Assembly: GCA_949318235.1 (NCBI GenBank)
Contig: CASGGR010000026.1
Span: 169,001-233,000 of the forward strand
Direction: 5' to 3'
From: Ecdyonurus torrentis
Taxonomy: Eukaryota; Arthropoda; Insecta; Ephemeroptera; Heptageniidae
DNA: 64,000 nt
Shown: positions 1 to 11,639 of the stretch, one piece after another
How the letters are laid out: every line of letters starts with the position of its first letter
Numbering within the stretch: position 1 is the stretch's first letter
Notes under the pieces: generated by a model
The model's input: only the letters and a program-made list of their open reading frames with translations
The model's database searches: none
Told to the model about the DNA's origin: nothing
Translations under genes and position numbers: made by a program

Positions 1-1625
1 GATTTTTGGTTGCAGTAAATTATATTGAAATCTGCAAAAATTACAAAGGAAGCTATAGGTTCTCTCGATCCGAGTACCATAGTTTAATTTTGGGACTACT
101 ATGGTAAAACTGTATGTGCTGCTATAGATGAGAATGGGTTTCTAAAGGTATATGTTTGTTTATAAGTTAAATAAAGAATATGTTCTTAAATTGTTTAAAA
201 TTTTTAGGTGAAACTGAATACGCCAATAAGCAATTTAAGTGAGACGGAAGCTCAGAACAAAATTATGGAATTAAATGGCTTTTTACTACTACATAACTTA
301 AAGGGTATAGGAAAAGTAATAGGTGCGTATACATATGATGTTAATAAAATATCAATGCAAAAAGCTAGTGAGTTACTACATGGGACACAATACCTTACAC
401 TAGAGATATAAACACTCTAATTAGACTTGCAAAAATTCTAAGAGTTTATTAAGCTAATAAGACGATAGAAGGAGTGGAAACTACAATAATTTCAAGACTC
501 GGCGTAAGTGTATAAGCATAAATAAATATATACATATGCGGCATCTCTCAACCTGGCTTACAGAAGAGAGACTAGGAATTCTTACCCCCAGCGCTTAATT
601 TGGAAAGCAATTTTCATCGTTTGCCAATTATATTGAAAATCACAACCTAGGAGGTGCCAATTGGTGCCTCTTTGGAGAAAAAATGTGGATACTATCACCA
701 GCTTCCCAATATAGTAAAATTAATAAGTAAGTAGTTTATTAATTTAGGCCGTAAAATTTTTTTAATTTAAAGTTTTTAGGTTACATGCTGATATATTCCA
801 AAAATTAGGAGATGACACTGGATCAATTTGTGATTCGCCATTTAGGCACAAATATTATTTATTTAATGAATATTTGTTTAAGAAAAAAAATTGATCACAA
901 AGTAGTGGTACAGGAAAAAGATGATTTATTGTTCGTAGACACTAAAGTATTTCACGAAGGTAAATTTTTCAATATATATTTTTAATTTCTTCTATGTTTA
1001 TTAATGATACTGTATTGTTAAACAGGATTCAATTTGAAAGATTCCGTCTACATCACATTTAATATGCCTCCTTTGCAGTACTTGAAGCATGGTTTGTCAT
1101 CTGTGCAGTATAAATGCAACAACGAGTCGAGTGGATACTTACTCGATTTTAGGGCATGCGTTTTCACGGACATTGCAGAACAAGAATTAGAAGCCAGTCA
1201 AACACCAGTCAGTGAACCAAATATTCAAAATTATAACCAAGAAAAGGATGTAATTGTTCAGAAATTGATAAAAAAAAAATGACTGGTCTGTCTTGGAAGC
1301 GACAAACACCTTACAAATGACCAAGCTTTTCTATATGTAACTATTACTTATTTTCAAATATATGTGTTTAAATGTACTATTTAATATAATATAATTTCAG
1401 GATCCCAGTTGTTAGAAAATACCATCGTATTCTTGAAAGAGCGTTGTTTTTTAAAGTGGAAACTGATGATGACAAAGCTGAATTGCGTCATATTGATGCA
1501 AAACTTAAAAGTAAGTGCCATTATTAAAAATATATATAAATAGAATAAAAAATAAAACACTAAATTTTTTTAATCAATATTGTAATATTGTATATGCTTA
1601 GGAACAATTTTTTATATTATATTGA

Positions 1626-1668
1626 ATAAGCACCTACCGATAAGACTTCATCGTCTTGGTGGGGCTTA
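1626..1668 (-). repeat. LINE 3'-end hairpin fragment in an intron
   Basis: On the minus strand this reads as a short hairpin (AAGACGATGAAGTCTT) followed by ATCGGTAGGTGC. It closely matches the plus-strand sequence at 6872-6896, which ends a LINE copy. It lies inside an intron of the first gene and looks like a severely 5'-truncated insertion. Confidence 0.5.
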
Positions 1669-2049
1669 TATATGTACTTTTATTTTTATTAATTAAAGAA
1701 AATTAGAAAATTTTAAATTTAGTATATAAACTAAATATGTTCTCATTGTTTCAGTTGGTAAAACATGTATTGAAACATTTAATAAATGTGCTTCAAGTAT
1801 GAAAGCCAGTTCAATTATTTTCAGTTTAACTGATCTTACCATGCAGCAATTTAATTTGCTATTCTTTTGAACAGCGTTGTAAATACAGTTGAAGGATCTG
1901 TTTTTGAAGAAGTTCTGAAAATATTTTTTCTACACGTAGGCATTGCACATCTAGATAAGAATACAACAAAAAGAATAGATGTGGAAATATGAAACTATAC
2001 CAAAGAGTATTCTTCTAATAATCTTGAAATGCAAGTGTAAGTATTAAAC

Positions 2050-2690
2050 TTGTAATAGTGATTTTAAATTCAAAGTTTTCCTCTTTTATTTTATTAGAAA
2101 CATAAAATAATAAAAGATGTCTTTTATAATATTTAATAATTACCCAGCTTCTTATTTAAATGGTTATTTCGTTTCGATGTATTGAAAAAAAAATTATTCG
2201 TTAGTGCCTTTACTATTAATTGATCATAACAAATTAAACGTTTTTACACAACTTGCAAATGTCTTAAGCCAATAACCAAACACTGTAAATAGTTTATTTT
2301 AATGTTAAAAGTTAGAGCTAAATTACTTTATAAAAAACTTTAAAAAAAGTTGATATTCATATCATTGAGTTTGTACCAGAATTAATGTTTTAAAATTTGT
2401 AATAGTGATTTTAAATTCAAAATTGTCCTCTTTTGATATTTATTAGAAATATAAATTAATGAAAGATGTCTTTTATAATAATTAATAAATTACAAGTTTC
2501 TTATATAAATGTTTATTTTAATTGAATTAATTGAAAAAAATATGATTCGTTAGTTTAATTAATTAATTAAGTTATTTTTAATAAATCATAACAAATTAAA
2601 TATTTTTAAACAGCTTGCAAATATCCCAAGCAAAAGACCTAAAACTGTAGTTTGATTTATTTTAATGTAAAAAGTTAGAGCTAAATTAAA
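2050..2690. repeat. Tandem duplication of ~347 bp in the last intron
   Basis: The block starting ttgtaatagtgattttaaat at 2050 recurs at 2397. Both copies continue in parallel through shared landmarks (aaagatgtcttttataat, aaattaa near the middle, gttagagctaaatta at the end). The copies have diverged by point changes and small indels, so the duplication is not recent. Confidence 0.75.
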
Positions 2691-2974
2691 AAAAATTAGT
2701 ATTAAGTATTAAACATTTATTATTGTTATTTAATTTATAGTAATAATTTATTTTTTAATTTTATAGGTATGAGTGCATACTTGATAATTCAACACCCAAT
2801 TCCTGGCTTAAAAACTTTAACGTTGCAAATGAAGTACACCAGAGAAGTAGCATTAGTGGAAAGAAAAATGTAACAATTGAAGATAGACTACTATGCTATA
2901 CTAGGAACAGTAAGAAAAGTTTTGGAGTACAAAAATGCAACCGTTTACTGCAATTGCAATTAAAGTTAATGTAG

Positions 2975-3680
2975 GTAAAGCCTTCTGGAAGGCTTTAAAA
3001 ATAGAAATGCTAACCAGTTCCCACATATTACAATTTTGTAGATATATGAAAGAAGAAAAAAAAAGATGATAAGATGAAGAAAAAAAATTAAACTAAGTGG
3101 ATAACTAAAGTTTAACGTAACGACAAAATTTGTGATAAACGGGAAATAAAAATTGTTTGAATTTAAATGTAAATTTATTGGATCCATTTTTTATATACAG
3201 TCTTGTATATAAATAAACATTTTATATTTTCGGACATTAATTTTTAAAGCTAAAAAGTAGTTTTGTGTTAGCATATTCAATTAAAGCTGAATGTGAAGAT
3301 AAAAAAATAATTATAAAAATAAATTTGTGCATATTTGTATATGAAATACTAATTGACTACTTTCGTAATCAGAATAACAATATTTTACAAATTGTGTTTT
3401 TAATATTTATTATTTTATTAAGTAAAATGTGCTTATTTTGTATAAAGTTGATAGTCATCACATTGTCATTATTTTATTTTGCTTATAGGTTGCTTTTTTT
3501 AAAAAATTAATTGTCGTTTAATCAAAATTAATTTATCTTCAAGACACTATAAATTTACTGTTATAAATACAATATGCTTGAAAAATGAAACTTAAAAATC
3601 AAACTTATATTTGTTGATGAAAGAAAATGTTATTCTGGATATTTTCTGTAATTATTCATAGATATTATATTGATAAACTC
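2975..3680. other. AT-rich intergenic DNA
   Basis: No exon-like reading frame with splice sites was found. The part from 3270 resembles 4255-4515 (shared track around ttgtataaa and the following T-rich stretch), so it is one half of a degenerate duplication. Confidence 0.5.
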
Positions 3681-3687
3681 TTTATTA

Positions 3688-3688
<1 letters not shown>

Positions 3689-3772
<84 letters not shown>
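3689..3772. repeat. (TA)n microsatellite
   Basis: An uninterrupted TA dinucleotide run of about 84 bases. It lies within the first copy of a diverged duplication; the corresponding place in the second copy (near 4440) has no such array, so the array probably expanded after the duplication. Confidence 0.95.
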
Positions 3773-3774
<2 letters not shown>

Positions 3775-3776
<2 letters not shown>

Positions 3777-4930
3777 CATTTTAAATATTGCAATATGTGT
3801 AGTTGGGTGAAAATATCACATTTTCATTTTTCTGTCAGTCTTGTGTCCTGTGTTTACGTTTTATAATGTGACAAAAGTAACATCAGAAGTAAAAGTGCAA
3901 AAGAAAACGCAAAATATTTTTCAATTTTTAAAGTAAATTCTAATAAAGTAATTATTTTCTCCTATATTTTCTTTTTCCTGTTTATAAATTGTGGTACATT
4001 AACTAACTTATATTTGGAATACAGTTTTCATATTAATATTCCTTTTATTAAATTACAAGAGTTAAGAATATATGCAATAATATTTTATTTTGTGTCAATT
4101 TAGATAAAACTATTCATTATAATAATTATTAAATAAAAACTGATATATATATGCTATCAAAATCTTTAGAGAACTAGACAAACTTTTATGTTAAATTGGC
4201 ATACAAAAGCAGACTCACAAAAAAATGTGCTGGCGTCTAGGTTCTGATTGTATATTTGTACTTATAGCTGAATGAGAAGAGTTATAAATTTAGTTAGGAA
4301 AAAATTGAGTCATGCATATAGGTTTTTAAAATAATAAATTTATTATTTCATAATTAGTATAACAGTATTTCATAATTTGTTTTTTTTTAGCATTTTTAAA
4401 TTTTATAATAAAACTTGCTTATATTGTATAAATAAATATTAATATTTCATTTGTTTTGTAAGTTTTGTAATTTGACAAAAATTAAAAAAAAGTAAAAGTG
4501 TGAAGAAAAAAAAACTTGTCTGTTTATTATATAAAAGCATATAAAATATTTCATTTTTCCTCCTACATATTGATTGACAAATTATAATTTTCATTATATG
4601 CTCTAAATATATTAATATTTTTTATATTTAATTAAATAAAAATATTATTGTAGAAACGTTAAATTATTTTTTTATTTTTGTGTAATTTTGAAAAAATATT
4701 CATTATTATTTATAAAATAAAAACAAATATATGCCATCTTTCTACAAAAACTATAAACACAAAAAAAAACAGAAATGTGTTGGGTGTATGGTTGAAATAT
4801 TAACTTTACGAGGAAATGACATAGACAATATATGTTTCTGCTTTTTTTTAAGTTATGTTGCTGGTAATGCCAAAGTCATTTATGAATATGCTCCCAAAAA
4901 AGATGATTCTATGCACTCCCTTTAAATTTT
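3775..4930. repeat. Diverged duplicated AT-rich block
   Basis: Sequence at about 3860-4175 realigns with about 4465-4740: shared gacaaaa and agtaaaagtg blocks, a shared tattcattat block and a shared tatatatgc end. Position 4731-4925 contains a 64-codon open frame beginning MPSFYKNYKHKKK that I do not recognise; with no splice context or family match it is not called as a gene. Confidence 0.5.
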
Positions 4931-5600
4931 TACTTTTTCAGAAGCGTATTTTAACACAAAGTTTATTGACAAATCAGACTTATTTTACTTTAAATTAAAG
5001 TTTAGATTTTCGCTTTTATTTAAATGTAATTTGTTGATTTTCCTGTTGACTAAATGCAAAACAAAACGAATAGCAATTTTTTTCGAAAAACAGATTTTAG
5101 CAAACTGCGTTTGCCTAAAACACTAAAAATTGACTTATTAATTTTTTTCTTACTTAAAAGTGATCATAAGCAAATGACATTAGGGTTTCTTCATGTGGGA
5201 GCCCGGTAGTTGTCAAGTCAAAACTGCAGTTCAAACCACAATTATTACAGAGCATCTAAGCCGAGATGGACTCAAAAGCATCAGTAATCCTGATGTCGTC
5301 CCTTCAACTATGGAATATCTTGCACTAAAATCTTAATTTCTTTGTGTTTGACGTCCCACAAGAAACAATTTAGGTAGAGTCAATTTTTCATCTCGATTTT
5401 CAAGCTGTGCGTACATCTCAGCCAATCGAGCCTTTGTTTACATCGAAATCTGGCGCAATTGACAGTTTTTTTCTTGACAGATAAACACTTAGCCCACTTC
5501 CTGATTAAAATAAAAACCACTTGGCATAATTCTTTTATGCAAAATTTTTTAAAAAATGTCGAAATATGTGCTTTAATTTAATATATAGTAGTAGTAGTAG
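4931..5600. other. Intergenic sequence without recognisable genes
   Basis: AT-rich DNA with a slightly more complex stretch at 5170-5470. I see no open frame with splice sites, no terminal repeats and no match to other parts of the window. Confidence 0.4.
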
Positions 5601-5619
5601 TAGTTTGGTAGTAGTAGTT

Positions 5620-6896
5620 TGAATTAGTTTGGAGTAGTAGTTTGGACTTTAGAGCGAGAGGTTGTGTTTGTTTGTTGCTCCGTAGTTCTTACTATATTTT
5701 TGGTGTGATATACATAACTTTGAAAATGTCTTTGTGTGAGATTTGGTAAAAAACTGTGCAAACTAATGATGAAAAATTATTTGTAATGGTTGCAAAGTGT
5801 GCTATGCGCATGTTCTGTGCATTGAATCTGAGACAAAAGGAGAATTAAGTAAACCCGTAAGAAAAATAAAGTGGCTGTGTGCAAAGTGTAAATTAGAAAA
5901 AAACAGATCGTGGATCAGATGTGAGTGAAGATGATAATAATAAGAGTAGGAATAAAAGTGATCATTCTATCCACGATCTTTTACGTGATATTAACAAAAG
6001 GCTTGATAAAGTAGACAAAATTGAACAAGATACGTCAGATATCAAAAGTAGTACTGACTTTTTATCTATTCAGTATGATGAATTGCAGGCTAAATTTGAA
6101 AAACCAAGATAAAGTTATTAAAAATATTTATAAGGAAATTATTGATTTAAAAGATAAAGTGTTTAAAAGAGACTTTAAAGTGCGGAATTAAATATGCGAG
6201 TACAAGAGTTAAGGCAGGCAAGGCTGTATATGGATATTGAAATACATGGTATGCCGGTGGTAGCTGGAGAGAACAAGCGTGAGGAGATCGATTGTGTAGC
6301 CAAGGTCATTGGTGCACCGCCTGCTGCTCAGACTGTGGAGGATTGCTACCGAGTATATGCAAACCCAAACAACGTACGTAAACAAGGCATTCCACCCATA
6401 ACTGATGTTAAGTTTAACTCTACTGAGGCAAGGAGAGTGTAGCTTGATAGAAGTAAAACACGCAATCTTACTGTTGGCAAAATACAAAATAATGATAAAG
6501 AAGGAAAGATTTTTGTTTGTGAATATATAACTCCAGACTTTAAACGACTCTTCTTTAAAACTTGTAAAGCTGCTAAAGTAAGAGGTTGGAAATTTGTGTG
6601 GGTCACGGACGGCAAAATACTGGCTAAAAACACATAAGATACTGGTAGAATAAGAATAAGATGTGATGATGATTTGGATCAACGTATGCCAGGGTTGCAG
6701 TTATAGACTTCTATTACGTGGGAGGCGATTAATAAGTTGTTTTTATTTAATTTGTATAAATGGATGATTCAATTCATTTAATTTAGATTTTGAAAATTGT
6801 ATAGTTAAAATAATTTTAATGAACTTAATATAGATAATTATATAAAAAATAATTATATTACAATATCTAACTAAGGCAAAGCCTTATCGGTCGGTT
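5620..6896 (+). mobile_element. Internally deleted copy of a Jockey/CR1-like LINE (ORF1 plus 3' hairpin)
   Basis: From about 5620 this aligns with the reverse complement of 14955-13700: the 5' leader (GGACTTTAGAGCGAGAGG), the ORF1 start MSLC at about 5726, the acidic linker, the coiled coil, the RNA-binding-like domain and the ORF2 start MDDSIHL near 6762. After about 6850 it jumps to a hairpin, AAGGCAAAGCCTT, followed by ATCGGTCGGTTCAAG, which looks like a LINE 3' terminus. The endonuclease and reverse transcriptase are therefore missing. ORF1 is also broken by frame changes near 5745, 5900 and 6110 and by a TAG at 6440. It could have been copied in trans while ORF1 was intact, but now looks dead. 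Confidence 0.7.
6194..6712 (+). pseudogene. LINE ORF1 C-terminal domain, broken
   Basis: The frame beginning MRVQELRQARLYMDIEIHG matches the copy at 14441-13854, including YRVYANP, KQGIPPIT and RIRCDDD. A TAG replaces the Trp of RRVWLDRSK (about 6440), and KNT*DTG marks another stop near 6640. This domain resembles the RRM/Transposase_22-like region of insect LINE ORF1 proteins, which binds the element RNA; that assignment is from family resemblance. Confidence 0.65.
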
Positions 6897-6989
6897 CAAG
6901 TTTAAATATATATAAAAAAAAATTTGTAAACATCGATCACTTTTAAGTATCTCAAAACATAAATGATAAAAAGATAAATAAAATTCAAT

Positions 6990-7657
6990 AAAGTCATATA
7001 ATGATTATAAAACAATAATTTATTTCCTACATTCTAACTAAACAAAAAGAAGCTAAACAAAAGAAACAAAATATAATTACAAATTTTCAAAAAGTTTTTT
7101 TTTATATTCTTTTTTATATTATTTTTATTATTAAAGTTTTTTAATTTAGATAAAATTTGATTCCGTAATTAGGGTAACAGGTATTCATTTTATCTTTCAG
7201 TGAATCTATTTACAATTTTAGATACAAACATAGGATTGATTTCCGTGGTTCTTGTATTATTAATATGAAATCTAGGTTTACCATGCATTTTTTCAGAATA
7301 ATTTGCACATATAAAAACATATTTAAACTTTTCCTCAATGGGCAATATTTTAAAATATTTAAAATACTCAATATCATTATTAAATTTTGATCGATTTTTT
7401 AAAAACTTTTAATATTCTAATTTGCATTTTTTTAATTGCCATAATTTATTTAATTAAGTACAAACATAAGATAACAAACCATACAATATATGTGAATGCA
7501 CAAATGAAAAATATAATTTTCTCATACAGTTTTCACTAACATAAGGTTTTACAGTTTTTAATTAAAAAATCGCAGATCTTAATTTATTTAACAAATTTGT
7601 AATATGTAAATCCCAATCAAATTCTTGATCAATTATAGCACCTAGATAATTATACTT
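6990..7657 (-). mobile_element. Element 1, 3' part: RT thumb/connection region after a nested insertion
   Basis: The minus strand reads KYNYLGAIIDQEFDWD followed by LHITNLLNKLRSAIF and then, with stops, a typical LINE RT C-terminus (HSHILYGLLSYV). KYNYLG is the expected block shortly after the FADD motif, and it continues directly from the sequence that stops at about 11615 (CEYVEQV). The two parts are separated by element 2. The 3' UTR fades out by about 6990; I could not place an exact end. Confidence 0.7.
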
Positions 7658-8051
7658 CAGTTTCAGTTTATTTTATTGGTCAAAATACCAATTGGTACAT
7701 GTTGATTACAAAAAAATACAGGAATACAATATATTTCATATCAATTTCAGTCCTAATACAATTTATTATGAATATATTCTCTTAATATTGAATAAAAATT
7801 TATTTATATAGAGCTAAAAATATATTTTAATAATAAATTGGTAATACATTTTAGTTAAAATATATTCATGCGATAATTTTCCATTTTTTTTGTTTTATCA
7901 TATATATTTTTATTATTGTTTATATATATTTTTAGCACCTTTTATTAGCACATAATTTATTTTTAACAAAAATAATAATTCTAGTATTTTTTTAAATTAA
8001 TACATGTAATAAATAATAAAAAATAAAATATATTAGGGCATATATTATATA

Positions 8052-9689
8052 TTAAGTGCTACAAATGTGTGTTCTGAGTTTGCACTTGAGGACTTTTTGA
8101 TAATGGTATAGAAATTTTTTTTTTAATAGAAATTTCGTCATATCTTCTTTAAAGTCTTTCTTTTTATCAATTTCTTTCAATTCATTTGGCAAGTTATTAA
8201 ACAAAGTTGCTCCTAATAAAAGAAAATTTGTTTCATTTGTAGCTTTATTGAAAGAAGTTTTAATATTATTACCCTGCTGCGTACTGCGACCTGATATGTT
8301 TGAATTTTTGAAGAAATGTTCACGATTACTTTTGACGTACAGAAGTAAGTGTAATATACATAATGATGAAAAATTAAGTATTTCCATTTCTTTCGACTTT
8401 TCCTTACAACTTGAATCTGATTTTGCTCTATTCATACTTCTTATGATGGTCTTTTGACATTTAAAAATGGCATTGTTATTTCGATTACCTGATGAACCCC
8501 ATAAAGTAATACCATATGTTAATTTAGATGCAGCATAACCATCATAAACCTTTTTAAATGTGTTTAATGAACATACTTTTCTTAGTTGTTTGATTAAAAA
8601 GTTAACAGTTTGCAAAGATCTTTTTTTTGTTGTATATGGTATTTCCCTTGAAGTTTATCATCAATAATTATTCCAAGATATTTGCAATGAGTTACAAGCT
8701 TAATTCCAGTTTTAATTTCAAATTCATTTTTTGTTTCATCGTTTACTTTAAACAGCATATAAAATGTTTTGCTTTCATTCATTATAAGTTTGTTAATAAG
8801 TAAATACTTGCGCAGTAATCTCATTACAATACTTTAGTTGTTTATTAGCTTTTCAAGAGTTTTACCTATAATTATTAATACAATATTATCTGCATAGAGT
8901 AACAATTTACAAGATGCCCCAAGTGCATGCTCTAAGTCATTTATGAATAAAATAAATAACAGTTGTCCCAAAACTGAACCTTGTGGTACACCTGTAATAT
9001 TACTATGAAATTGGAGCTGTAAGTTTTTTGTTCTCCGGTTTCACTAATATTTTTTATCTGAACTGCCTGTGAACGCTCTGATAGATATGATTTTAGAAAT
9101 TGTACGCAATTTTCTTGAATATTAAAGTGTTCTTATTTTTTTAAAAGTATTTCACGATTCACTACATCAAAAGTTTTTTTAAATCAATAAATATTGATTA
9201 CACCATGTTATTCAAGTCATTGTGTTTGTTTATTTCATTTACAAATTCAGATACTGCTGATGTTGTTGATTTAAAGTGAATAAAACTATGTTTGCAATTT
9301 GAAAATACATTTTCTGGGATAGCAAAATTAACAATTAATGATTTTAAAACCTTTTCTATTACTTTTGAAAATACAGATATTTTAGCTACAGGTCTAAATT
9401 GCGTCATGTCTTTTCTATTCTTTACTTTGTGTAAAGGTGTTATTAACGATGTTTTAAGTCTATTTGGAAATTTACCTTCAAACAATAGCATGGAAATAAT
9501 CCAGCTTAATGGAATTAAAAATTGATCTATGACTTTTTTTACTAATATATCTGGTACACCATCAATTCCAGATGAATATTTATTTTTTAAACTTTTAATA
9601 GCATTGTGAACATTAGTTTCATGAACTGGATTTATTAAAATTGATTCCAATGTTTTATTACCAAATATTTCAAAAGAAGTACCTGGCAT
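8052..9689 (-). pseudogene. Element 2 reverse transcriptase, catalytic box altered
   Basis: Fingers and palm blocks are visible: AIKSLKNKYSSGIDGVPD, LITPLHKVKNRKDMTQFRPV, then motif A as IFIDLKKTFDVVNREI near 9170, [13 protein letters not shown] near 8970 and motif C as [10 protein letters not shown] at 8885-8900. The second Asp of the normal YADD is Asn, which should abolish polymerisation. Downstream segments 8824-8594 (KYLGIIIDDK) and 8615-8052 complete the C-terminus. Several stops separate the blocks. Confidence 0.8.
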
Positions 9690-10246
9690 TATTTTAACTT
9701 GTTCAGTAACAGATGAGATAAAGTAATCATTTAATAATTTAACAATTTTTTGTGGTTTGCTTATTATATTTTCGTTATTTTGTTTGATTTCAATTTTATT
9801 GAATTAATTGCTATTTCCCTTCTTTTTACCTGTTTCTTCTTTAACAATATTCCACGCAATTTTAGATATGTTATCACTAATTTCAACTATATGTTGAAGA
9901 TATTTACTTTTGGCAAGTTTATTGTCTCTCTTATATTTTTTAGTTAGAGTTTTATTAAGTTCTTGTTTTGATATTTTATGAAATTTTTTTAGATGATCTA
10001 TACTTCTCTTTTTTTGTTTGAGTTCAGGAGAGTACCATGTTTTTTTGTAATTCTTCGTTTTTACTAATTTTTTCTTATATGGAAAAATTTTGTTAAATCC
10101 TTCCAAAAATATATCATGAAAGGTATTGAACATATTTTCACCATCTGTGCAATTTAATAGCTGCGTCCATTCTACTTTTTTTTAAAAAGTCTTTAAATGA
10201 AGTGATTTGATAGTCATCATAAGTTCTTCTATAGCTGTAATAGGAA

Positions 10247-11059
10247 CTATTTTGTGATGACGATTACTTGTTCTATATGATCCGATATTAATGGATCAGT
10301 AATGTAAAATGTATTGTCACAGTCATAAATATTTGTCAGAATATTGTCAATTGTAGTTTCAGTGTTGTTATTGTCATTTCGTCTCTTTGTTTCATTAATT
10401 TTAATTTTTAAGTCATACAAATCAATAATATTTTTAAATTCTATACATAATTTATCTTTTAGGTTTATTACATTTATATTAAAATCTCCTAAAATTATAA
10501 CACTATTTTTTGTTACATTCATTAAGTCTAACAGTTTTGTAAATCTATCAAAGAATTCATCAAATAAAATATTTCCATCTGAATTCTGATAATTTTTTTT
10601 TTAAATTAATTTTTTTTATTTAATTTGGATGTTAGTCCTGTAGACTCTTGCAATAAAATAGGTTTTTACTTAACATTTATTACTACTTATTATAATTTTA
10701 AAAGTGATGCATTCAAATATTTGTTCTTTACTAAGATCATTGCCATACTTTAATTGCTGAATACTACTGACATATTGATTTTTTGCAAAGAAACAAACTC
10801 CTCCATAACCATTTACTCTTGCAAAAATGTCTACTAGATAATAACCTTTTAATTGATATGAATCAGTTTCAGTTGGTTTGAGCCAGTGCTCAGTAATACA
10901 AATTATGTCAGGGTTTTTATTATCGAGTAGACATATAGTACTAGCTTTCTTTGTTCTTATACTTCGTGTATTTATATGTAATATTTTTAGATATTTTTCT
11001 TTACTTTTATTAATAGTATCAATTACACTACAAGTTGGTATGGGTGTTTGTTTCCTCAA
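10247..11059 (-). pseudogene. Element 2 endonuclease (APE-like), interrupted
   Basis: Motifs of the apurinic-type endonuclease of non-LTR retrotransposons appear in order: LHINTRSI near 10975, ITEHWLKP near 10885, YGGVCFF near 10800, ILGDFNINV near 10490 and the final SDHIEQVIVI near 10265. The domain nicks target DNA to prime reverse transcription. The frame is lost between 10670 and 10522, so two separate open segments remain. The order and spacing fit the family. Confidence 0.75.
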
Positions 11060-11639
11060 AAATTTGGAGATTTATTTGTACAATTTTTTAAATTGCCTTT
11101 TGCTTGCGAATTAATTAATATTTTCAAATTTTTTTCTAGAGACTCAGCAAGCAAATCAACATCACTTTTACCTCTACTAGTAGTAACATCGTCATCACTA
11201 CTAGTAACATCATTATCACTACTTTCTGTATTTGCATTTTCTTGACTAAAAAAAATATGATTTTCTTCACTGATTATTTGTTTACTTTTCGTATTTTGTT
11301 TGTCAATGTTTATGTTCACTTTTTCAGAAAAGGGAGTGGTGGACTGTTCTATACTTTCTGGTATTATTGTAGGAATGAGAGGTGGTGTTATTAGGGTACC
11401 TTTTTCTGCCTTTGACTTAGGAGTCCAAGGCCCGATATCTGATAAATCATTAATAAAGGTATTTTGTGGAGAAAATGTAGATTTTGGTGGTAAGTTAACA
11501 TAAGACTTGAGTTGTGTGTCTTTTAACACAAGTTGTTGTCTGTTCTCTCGCATTGCTTGCATTACTTCAGGACTAAGTGAGTAGACAGTCACTTGTGTTT
11601 TGCAATCTGCAAACCTGTTCAACATATTCACATGTACAG

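Larger units (their letters stand above)
16..2974 (+). pseudogene. 3' part of a multi-exon gene of unknown function, frames interrupted
   Basis: I read eight exon blocks: 16-147, 208 to about 470, about 557-727, 780-959, 1026-1336, 1401-1510, 1755-2036 and 2767-2974. They are bounded by AG acceptors and GT donors, and most joins keep phase (959/1026 gives HEGFNLKD; 1336/1401 gives FYMIPVV; 2036/2767 gives QVYEC). The gene enters from before position 1, and the last exon ends at TAG 2972-2974. The product would be several hundred residues with no domain I recognise. Frame breaks lie near G at about 109, near 402, near 594, at poly-A 882-889 and 1272-1280, and near 1861; an in-frame TGA follows at about 1990. 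Either the gene is decayed or the sequence has homopolymer errors. Exon boundaries are visible; gene status is inference. Confidence 0.6.
7656..11615 (-). mobile_element. Element 2: CR1/Jockey-like LINE inserted into element 1
   Basis: Reading on the minus strand: an N-terminal Ser/Pro-rich region (about 11600-11056), an endonuclease (11059-10247), a reverse transcriptase (9689-8850), a C-terminal region to 8052, then a 3' end with AATAAACTGAAACTGA at 7678-7656. Short tandem repeats at the 3' end are usual for CR1-type elements. Both flanks are element 1 RT sequence. The ORF has several in-frame stops and frame changes, and the RT catalytic box reads YADN, so the copy is dead. The 5' end is probably truncated. 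Confidence 0.75.

Noticed and set aside
3627..3866. Open frame with a poly-(Tyr-Ile) segment
   Set aside because: Created by the (TA)n array.
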